A stretch of 64,000 bases of DNA from Taxawa tesnikishii (nom. ined.) (taxonomy: Eukaryota > Ascomycota > Dothideomycetes > Dothideales), in NCBI GenBank assembly GCA_030247885.1, contig JAPDRO010000012.1:62001-126000 (forward strand), in the 5' to 3' direction. Each line of letters opens with the position of its first letter. Positions within the stretch are counted from its first letter, which is position 1. Under the pieces are notes generated by a model. It ran no database searches and had not been told where the DNA came from. It saw only the letters and a list, made by a program, of their open reading frames with translations. Positions 57,097 through 64,000 of the stretch are shown one piece after another. Position numbers and translations under genes: made by a program.

Positions 57097-58595
57097 CTAA
57101 AGCAGCATACCCATAACCGCAACCACCAATCCGCCAACCACGCCCATGGAGCCCTTGACCGCAGCACCGGCGTTGGCGGTCGGCGCGGCCGTGGTGGTGG
57201 CGGCGGATGGCGAGGAGCTGGTTCCGCTTCCACCGGATGAGGATGAGGAAGCGGAAGTAGACGAAGGTGCGGCGCTAGACGAGGGCGGCACGCTGGTCGT
57301 TGAGGTCTCGGTTGTTGCGCCTGCTGCGGCGGAGGATGACTCCGCGGAGGAGACGGAGGAGGAGGAGGTAGTGACGGTGGTCAGGGTCGTGAGGGTGCTG
57401 GTTGGGAGCGTGGCGGCGGGTGTGGTGGTGCCTTCGGAGGATGAGGCGGAAGGAGATGCAGAAGCGGATGAGGCGGTGGCGGAGGCGGAGGCGGAGGCGG
57501 AGGCGCTTTCTGCGGATGGAGAAGTAGTGCCTGCGGCGGAAGAGGCGCCGGACGAAGCTGCAGACGTCGAGATCTCGCTCGCGATGGAGGAGGCGATGGA
57601 TGAGATCAGGCTGCTCGCGAGCGACGAGCTGCCGCTGGGAAGGGGAACGGGGATCGGGATGATGGCTGTCACGCTCGAAGTGCTGCTTGCGGACGAAGAC
57701 TCGGCAGAGCTCGAGGGCGTCTCGGTCGTGGTCACGGTTGTGGAGACTGTACTTCCTGAGCCTGCGGCTGCGCTCGACGGCGTCACTGTTGTAGTCACAG
57801 TCGTGGATGCCGTGCTACCAGAGGCAGGGCTAGAGCTGGCACCGACTGCTGCGCTGGAAGGCGTCACGGTCGTAGTGACAATGGTTGAAGCCGTGCTGCC
57901 GCTAGCGCTGCTGCTAACATCCGTGGCAGGAACGCTGATGCTGGACGGGATCACAGTGGTAGTGAGCGTGGTCGATGTCGTGAACCCCGAGGAGGCGGAG
58001 GAGGCCGTTTGTGGTCCAACGGGAGTAGGAGCGACGTTGTGGGACGAAGATGGAGCGGAAGAGCTCGCGGCCGAGCTCTGGGAGTAGGCTGGGAGCTCTG
58101 AGGCAGGGAAGCTGGTTGCGTAAGACGAGACGGTGACGGTGCTGAGCGCGCTGTTGAGAACCGAGAGCGCGTTCGTCGTGGTTGGAGTGCATTGAGCATC
58201 GCTGCATGAAGTGACGGTGTCGACGGTTGTGGACGTCTTGGTCACGATAGGGACGACGACCGGGACTTCGGTGGTCGAGTATACGACTCCTGTAACGGGA
58301 TTCGTCAGCGGTTATTCCCTTCGTTCATGAGTGAATTAGGATGTATGGAAGATAAATGTGTACCTGAGCCGAGCGACGACACTGGCGCAACGGTAACGGG
58401 CTCAATGGTGGCATTGGATCCCGGCACAACGACAGAAACGGTATATCCTTCATGCCGTTAGGGAGTGGAGAGGATACAGTGCGTGTGTGGGCTGTACAAA
58501 CCGTTCAGGGTGAGAGGAACTGTCATACCTGCGGAGCTCTGGCAAACGGCCAGCACTGACAATGCCGCCAACGCGATGCTGATCGAAGAAAGCAT
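57097..58595 (-). CDS. Ser/Thr-rich GPI-anchored cell-surface protein
   Basis: Exons on the minus strand: 58595-58529, 58447-58364, 58289-57097, giving 447 residues. A signal peptide (MLSSISIALAALSVLAVCQ) opens the protein. The mature part begins GYTVSVVVPGSNATIEPVTV and continues GVVYSTTEVPVVVPIVTKTS. A single Cys pair (CSDAQC) near 75-80 is followed by some 330 residues of Ser/Thr/Ala/Val, expected to be heavily O-mannosylated. Internal repeats of TTTVTPSSAA type are visible. The C-terminus NAGAAVKGSMGVVGGLVVAV ends in a hydrophobic tail, a typical GPI addition signal. It is a likely wall mannoprotein or adhesin; no ligand-binding domain is seen. Both small introns (81 and 74 bp) are in phase 1. 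Confidence 0.88.
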
Positions 58596-59500
58596 GGTGG
58601 GAGAGTGTTGAGGGGAGCGACGGTAGAGCACGTTTGGGGTGCGGGAACAGATGACCGATGAGCGAACTGTTCGAAAAGGTTTGAGACAACGGTTGAGCAG
58701 TCGAAGAGGGACGGACCGTTGTGGGTTGATGCTTTTGTACAGAGAGGAACAATGACCTACCACTCGCCTACTGGAAAACAGGATGGCAGGTCTAGCGTCA
58801 TTCGACATTCACATAGTACAGATGATGACAAGCAAAACGACCTACCCTGGACACTGGTTGCCCTACGCCAACTCACAGCGTACAAGAACCTTGTTTTTGC
58901 GCGAGGCAAATGAAAGATGGTATAGGATCTACGACAAGGATTAAGAGGCTATGCCAAGTTTCAGGATGTTCCTTTGTACAGCATCTTGGAACGATTGGAG
59001 CGAATGAAGCGCAGGTACCATGTGCGTGCAGGTGTTTGAGTGGCGAGCACATGGGGCCATTGGTTGTCATTGGTCCCAAGCGGTACACGAACAGACGGGT
59101 GGTTGATGATCGAGAGGTTGGTGATGCGGAGGGCTTGGAGAGGGCGGGAAGCGCACAGACGGCTGGTGGCTGGACAACAACTCGGCTGCAAGGCCTCTCT
59201 ACCGAGACATCAACCCTATCGAGACATCTTCGTTCTTGTTGGGGTGGGACACTCTCTGCGTTCGAACATGCGTCACTCAGTCCTACGGAAGCAGTATCAC
59301 CGACTTGTTGTTTGGGCTACACTTTTTAGCAGTCCTTGCAATGGCAAGTTCCGTATACTAGCAACCAGCCATAAAGGATCGTAGAACACACTCTGTCTCT
59401 TTGTATCCACAGTGTAGATAGAGCAGCTTCAGCACAATTCCCGCCTGGTCGTATCCCCCTCGTTGACTCCCCGGCCTCCACCAACCCTAAACCGCACTTG
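58596..59500. other. Intergenic region, no gene seen
   Basis: 905 bp upstream of the GPI-protein gene, extending to the 3' end of the ACT-domain gene. No credible coding sequence. Confidence 0.5.
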
Positions 59501-60025
59501 CTAACTTTTCCCCTTCGCCAATGCTCCCAACACCCCCATCGCTTCCTGCTCCCGTCCCTCGGGCACGAAGACATGGTCATGAAAATATCCCGCCACGACG
59601 TTACATGGCAGATTGGCCTCCGCAAACGCACTGCTAATCCTTGCCGTCAGCCCCACGGCCTCGAGGCTCGAGTGCACAGTCAGACTGATCATCCTCGACG
59701 GGCCGGCGATTTCCAACTTGCATTCCACCCGTCCGTGCGTTCCTCCAGCGATGGAGAACTCGGCATGGGCCTCGGCGCACTTCCTGGTCGTGATCACGGT
59801 GAGGCCTTCTTTCTCGACGGAACTGGCCTGAATGAACAGATCTGGTGGGAGTAGCTGGGGTGTGATTTCGATGTTAGCGGCATCAGTCGCGAATGAGACT
59901 TGGTGGACGGTAGCGAAGACGAAGGTAGAGGGATGGAGAGTTGGCTGCATGGAGCGCAGGAGATGGTCGAGATCCGTTGATCCTAGGACTGGGGCTGACA
60001 TGCTTCCCTTGGCAGATGGTATCAA
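59501..60025 (-). CDS. ACT-domain protein
   Basis: Single open frame, 174 residues; an intron in the middle cannot be excluded. The second half is a clear ACT fold: MISLTVHSSLEAVGLTARISSAFAEANLPCNVVAGYFHDHVFVP. This is the segment used by small fungal and bacterial ACT proteins (and the CASTOR-like group) to bind amino acids. The first half contains a second, weaker copy: FVFATVHQ and EKEGLTVITTRKCAEA, giving a tandem arrangement. No enzymatic domain is attached, so it is likely a free-standing amino-acid sensor or regulator. The alternative start at residue 9 (MSAPVLGSTD) is equally plausible and would match the family's usual start better. Confidence 0.8.
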   Translation of the reverse strand: MIPSAKGSMSAPVLGSTDLDHLLRSMQPTLHPSTFVFATVHQVSFATDAANIEITPQLLPPDLFIQASSVEKEGLTVITTRKCAEAHAEFSIAGGTHGRVECKLEIAGPSRMISLTVHSSLEAVGLTARISSAFAEANLPCNVVAGYFHDHVFVPEGREQEAMGVLGALAKGKS

Positions 60026-60573
60026 TATCGATAGGAGTTGTGTGTTGGATTGTGTGTACGATCAGATTGCGTCGCGCGACTGAAGTCGTTCCCGAGTGGA
60101 GAGAGCCGAAAGAGGGACCTGTATACAATCAATATGTGCTCGGTCGCACAAGGTAGCAGGAGATGAAAATTCATGTGAGTGGTCTGGCACGCCCTACGGA
60201 AAGTGTCCAGTTTTAACTAGACCGGAAGTTTGCGACACAGTGGGGAAGGCTTTGTAGGAGAAATGTTCCCTCGCGGATAGCAAGAGGGAGATATAGTACA
60301 GGTAATTCTAGTCCTCGCCAGCCGGATAAAACCCAGAGAGCAATACAGCAAAGTTGCAGATCCAGTGACATCGGCCGTCGAGGCTGATTGAGCGCTCGGT
60401 TCGCTCAATTCAAACCCTTCCGCCACGGATCCAACCCATATGCTCCCATTCCATCCCAGTCCGGTGTTACAGTGATAAAGCATGTTTTTTCCCATCGGCC
60501 ATAAAATCATGAAACCCAACCCTCAACATCTCTGTAACAACAGAAACAAGAAAAGCCAACACAGCAGACTCTC
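60026..60573. other. Intergenic region, no gene seen
   Basis: 548 bp between the ACT-domain gene and the 3' end of STE11. Nothing recognisable. Confidence 0.5.
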
Positions 60574-63500
60574 TCAAGCCTTGGGTGTGCAGAAAGGCGA
60601 CTCCAGCAATTCATCCGCACTCGGCCGCTTCTCATGCTCAATCTCAAAAGTCCTTTCCAGGAACTCTCTCGCCTCCTTGCTCGCCTGCTCCGGAATATCC
60701 GGCTTCGCACCTCCCGAGCCGCCGATCTTGAAAATAGCCTGCAGCTGCGTGCAATTCGGGTGCGGATGGCTGCCCGTGAACATCTCGACAATCAAGCAAC
60801 CCAAAGACCAGATGTCGGCTGCGCGGGTGTACGCGGTCTGCTTGACGACTTCGGGAGCCATCCAGAAGACGGAGCCTTGGAGAGAAACACGCGGGCCTCC
60901 GCGCCCTTTGAGTTGTGTGTTGGAGGAGAGAAGTGTAGGGTCGACACGCTTGGAGATACCGAAGTCAGAAATCTTAACAGATCCATGGTTGTCCACAAGG
61001 ATATTTGCGCCCTTGATGTCGCGGTGGATGATATCTTTGGAGTGGAGGTAGGCGAGGCCGGTCAGGATCTGGCGGACGAAATTGGTGATGAGGACTTCGT
61101 TCAGTGAGCCGTAGTTGACAAGCATGGTGGCGACGGAGCCGCCTGCAACGTATTCGAGGAAAATGTTCAGGTGGTTCTCGTCGGAATTCGAACCGAGGTA
61201 TTGCACGATGTTGGGATGCTTCAGCTCGCGAAGAAGGTCGATCTCGCGCTTCAAAGCTTCCACCATGTTATCCTTCTTCTTGTCGAGCTGCGTTCCGGAG
61301 GATGAGGGCATCTCAACCTGTTTCATGGCCATGAGCTCGCCCGTCATGGCATGCAAGGCTAGATAGACTGTCCCGAAAGAGCCTTGACCAATCATGGCGC
61401 CCTTCATGTACTTCATGTTCTCCCACGAATCTTGCTGTAGATAGTCGATCAGCTCCTCGTCGTCCTCATCACTATCCTCGGCAATGACCTGACTGAGGCG
61501 GGAGTTCAGCGAGCCACCGTTCTCTGTCACAGCCGGACTAACACTTGCAGTGTCGTCAAAGTAGCTTTGCATAACTGTGTTTCCATCCGGATCCGTGACA
61601 GCGAGATTGCCGTTGTTCGTATTCGAATCAGATCCACTGTGGCTATCGGCACTGAAGGATACGTAGGATTTCCTGTTTGGCTCCAACGGAGATTCCTCGT
61701 CCAGGGGCTCCAGAACAGAGGTTGCTACGGAGTCGCGGTAACCAGAATCTGACCGCCCAAGGCGCACAATAGACAAGGGACGAAGATTCTTGTTAGAACC
61801 GGGAGTGGTGTTCAACCAAGAGTCTGCGATCGTCGGCAAAGGCGGAGCATCCCTGAGATTGGATGCATAGCTGAAATTGCTTGCCATGCTAAGACGGTTC
61901 ATAGCCTTGCTCATCCTGCGGGATCTCCGTATTGACATGCGAACGGTCCTGTCCATGTCTTCCTTCTGAACATCGGGGAAGTAAGATGTCAAATCTTGCG
62001 TGATGAGCTCAGTAGGGGACGAGCTCCGTAAAAGTCCTTCAATTTCCGGGCCCTTACGCTCGCTGACGCTTGTGGGCTCGTTGACCTTTGTTTAGCTAAA
62101 GGCGCGAAGTAGGAGTTGTTCCGTTCTCTCTCCGCAAGGGACGCTGGCGACATCGGATAGCTGACTGCAGCCAATGGTTCGCCTGTGAGTCTTTCGATCT
62201 TACTCTTAGGCTTGTTGACGGGCTGAACCTCTATGGCGGGCGGTGAAGGTGCCTGCTGCTCTGCAATCTTCGCGGCTATGCGTAGTTGCTCCCCTCGGGT
62301 TCACCAGCATGGATCTTTCGCAGCATGAGGCGTCCTCTTTCGTTGCGTACGCGGTCGGCGCAGAGGCGAACAAGCTCTGCATCTCCCAATCGGCGACAAA
62401 ACGCGGGGTCCGGATCCGTGCCGTCTAGGATCCAAAAGCAATAACTCTTGAAGTGAGCTTCGTTCAAAGCGCCCTTCTTAAGGGACTTGAGGATCAACTC
62501 CTCGGATGTCTTGCAGCCCTCAACGCTCACAACGGAGGAGCGGCCACTGTCGTAGATGACCCGTATCAATGCCTTGTCAACTGGTAATGGGCTGCTGTAC
62601 GTGGCGAGGTGGTCCATACTCGGACTTGACTTGATGTGACCAGCAAAGCGTGCGGTCTGTGGAGTCTCGGCGCTTGTTGCGGCGAATCGCGAAGGTGGAG
62701 CGAACCTGCTCGTCTGCGGAGCGTCTGCCGTGCCCTTGCCATTCGACAGGGTTTGTCCAAAATAAGATGTGCCCTGCTCCCGTCCGATGTTCTCTCTTGA
62801 ACTCATGCCATCGTAGCGCTGCGTACGTGCAATTCTGTTTTCCTGGTCCACTAATGGCGAGCTTGGTCTTGACGAAGGTTTTGATTGCGAATACGAGAAA
62901 TCCGAGCCGTCCAGGCGTCGAGACATGCGCTTGTCGGCTCGAGATGTGACAGTAGGACGCGCTGAATGTGCTGCTCGAGGTGAGCCTGAGGACGGCGGGG
63001 TATGCGAGTTTCCGTCGAGCATAGCCAAGGAGTGCTGTAACAGTGTCAGCGCAGGGCACCAGAAGTTACTTGACCCGAGCGTCTCACTCACCCTGTTGGT
63101 GCTGCGTTTCGATGACCGCTTGTAAACAGTATTTCTCATGCTCTTTGCCTGGGATCCAATCCTTACTCGGTCGCCGATCTTCTTGACGCCCATCTCTTTC
63201 AATGTCGGCTGGTCGATCTCAATAAGCACCTCACCTGTGATGTTGTTCTCTATTTGCAGTGTAAGTATGTTGTAGTCGTATCTATAGGCTGCGCAAGGCT
63301 CACTTCTGAAGAGGTCAACATATTGAGCACAGTTGATACTACACAGCCAGTCTGCGACTCTGGCTTCGTCCCAACTTCTGCACGAACGAGCATTAGCATA
63401 GGAAGTCTGGTTAGTTGTTTAACCTCAACGTACCTCACAGAGTCAGAGATTTCGTAGCTCTCGGAGAACTCAGACTCTGTAGGGCTCGGGTGATAGGCCT

Positions 63501-63612
63501 GGTTTGCTGAGGCAGCCGGCAGTCTGTAGGAAGAGCCCTGCTGATATTGAGCGACATGACTCCCTCCACCTAACGGGGCAGGGTAGGGAGACTTGGACGC
63601 CAGCATAGCCAT
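60574..63612 (-). CDS. STE11: MAP kinase kinase kinase Ste11/SteC, with two apparent frameshifts
   Basis: Exons on the minus strand: 63612-63434, 63377-63304, 63249-63092, 63034-60574. Ste11 is the MAPKKK of the pheromone/filamentation cascade. Domains: a SAM domain across exons 2-3 ([22 protein letters not shown], then [25 protein letters not shown]); a Ras-association-like domain ([31 protein letters not shown]); and a kinase with GQGSFGTVY, the VAIK-equivalent [25 protein letters not shown] and WMAPEVV. The frame slips back one base at 62291-62294 (cccc) and at 62015-62018 (gggg). One base added at each gives 957 residues with unbroken conserved sequence, so sequence errors are favoured. 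The kinase domain itself is intact. Start at [10 protein letters not shown] is likely, but an upstream open frame exists. Confidence 0.88.
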
Positions 63613-64000
63613 TTGAGTGTAAGGTCCCGGTATGGTCGTTCAACAAGACTGTCCGCTGTTCGAGCTCGGGATCCAAAACGTGCAACGACCTCAAGAGGAA
63701 CTCAGCACCGTAAGTGTCCGTCACCGCAACATAACGCGCGGGGTCGCAATCACGAAATGTGTGCTGTGCGTGTGTTGTCGGCGCGGGGCTTGACTCGGTG
63801 TTGATGTCAAGCTTCGCAGTCGAGCGCTCCACTTCGTGGGGCTTTGGGTTATCACGGCCTGCGAGAGGAAGGGGCGTGTAGAGTTCGGGGTGTAGAGGTG
63901 TTGTTATGGGGGGCGGCGGTGGTGGTGGTGGAAACAGACGGGGGTTCGCTTGTGAGACAAAGGCCGTCAGATCCGTCAAAGAGCAGGGCCTCCTTGGATG
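63613..64000 (-). other. Upstream region of STE11 with an unassigned open frame
   Basis: A minus-strand frame runs from the window edge to 63470 and encodes a poly-proline segment (LFPPPPPPPPITTPLHPEL) and RSLHVLDPELEQRTVLLNDHTG. It overlaps the STE11 start in another frame. It may be an N-terminal extension of STE11, a leader open frame or an unrelated exon. The window ends too soon to say. Confidence 0.35.

Noticed and set aside
56628-57116. Open frames with long poly-Glu or poly-Lys runs
   Set aside because: Produced by the (GAA)n microsatellite.
57146-58087. 313-codon plus-strand open frame rich in Glu/Ala/Val
   Set aside because: It is the antisense of the Ser/Thr-rich GPI-protein gene; the codon bias of TCC/ACC/GCC repeats leaves the opposite frame open.

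Overview
The window looks like a 64 kb piece of a filamentous ascomycete genome (Pezizomycotina, most likely a Dothideomycete). This rests on the mix of genes seen: a FlbD-type Myb regulator, STE11/SteC MAPKKK, DSC3, MTC6, MAK32, SDE2 and a Zn(II)2Cys6 regulator. It also rests on mostly 50-110 bp GT-AG introns, no operons, and genes on both strands separated by 0.3-1.5 kb. No CRISPR array, rRNA, convincing tRNA, virus-like element or intact transposon was found. Exon borders below come from reading splice signals and protein continuity by eye.

Layout. 1-9.8 kb: a truncated Zn(II)2Cys6 regulator, an M20 amidohydrolase, the cyclase-associated protein CAP/Srv2 and a MAK32-like PfkB kinase. 10.6-14.5 kb: a mitochondrial pair transcribed divergently (ribosomal protein bL28m and the iron-sulfur scaffold Isa1), a Dabb barrel protein and Dsc3. 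15.4-22.7 kb: an APC permease, an Rnt1-like RNase III, the hydrolase Imo32/ABHD11 and ribosomal protein eS1. 23.9-30.1 kb: an acidic coiled-coil protein, anthranilate synthase component I (TRP2) and an F-box pseudogene. 31.2-40.5 kb: a SulP/STAS anion transporter, MTC6 and FlbD. 40.5-46.7 kb: a gene-free 6.3 kb stretch upstream of flbD. 46.7-64 kb: a small coiled-coil protein, a membrane-anchored UIM protein, a DUF6594-type membrane protein, SDE2, ribosomal protein eS10, a Ser/Thr-rich GPI protein, an ACT-domain protein and the MAPKKK STE11.

The genes are mainly housekeeping: ribosome and rRNA processing, mitochondrial biogenesis, amino-acid and anion metabolism, and signalling or development. 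They do not form a biosynthetic cluster. CAP, STE11 and FlbD belong to signalling and developmental routes, but nothing in the sequence shows that they are co-regulated.

Two things stand out. First, several gene-free gaps hold degenerate copies of one short unit, all in the + orientation and in two places as head-to-tail dimers about 400 bp apart. I cannot assign this family to anything known. Second, three conserved genes (MAK32, TRP2 twice, STE11 twice) each need one extra C or G in a C/G homopolymer to stay in frame. This pattern points to systematic homopolymer deletions in the sequence rather than five independent gene deaths.
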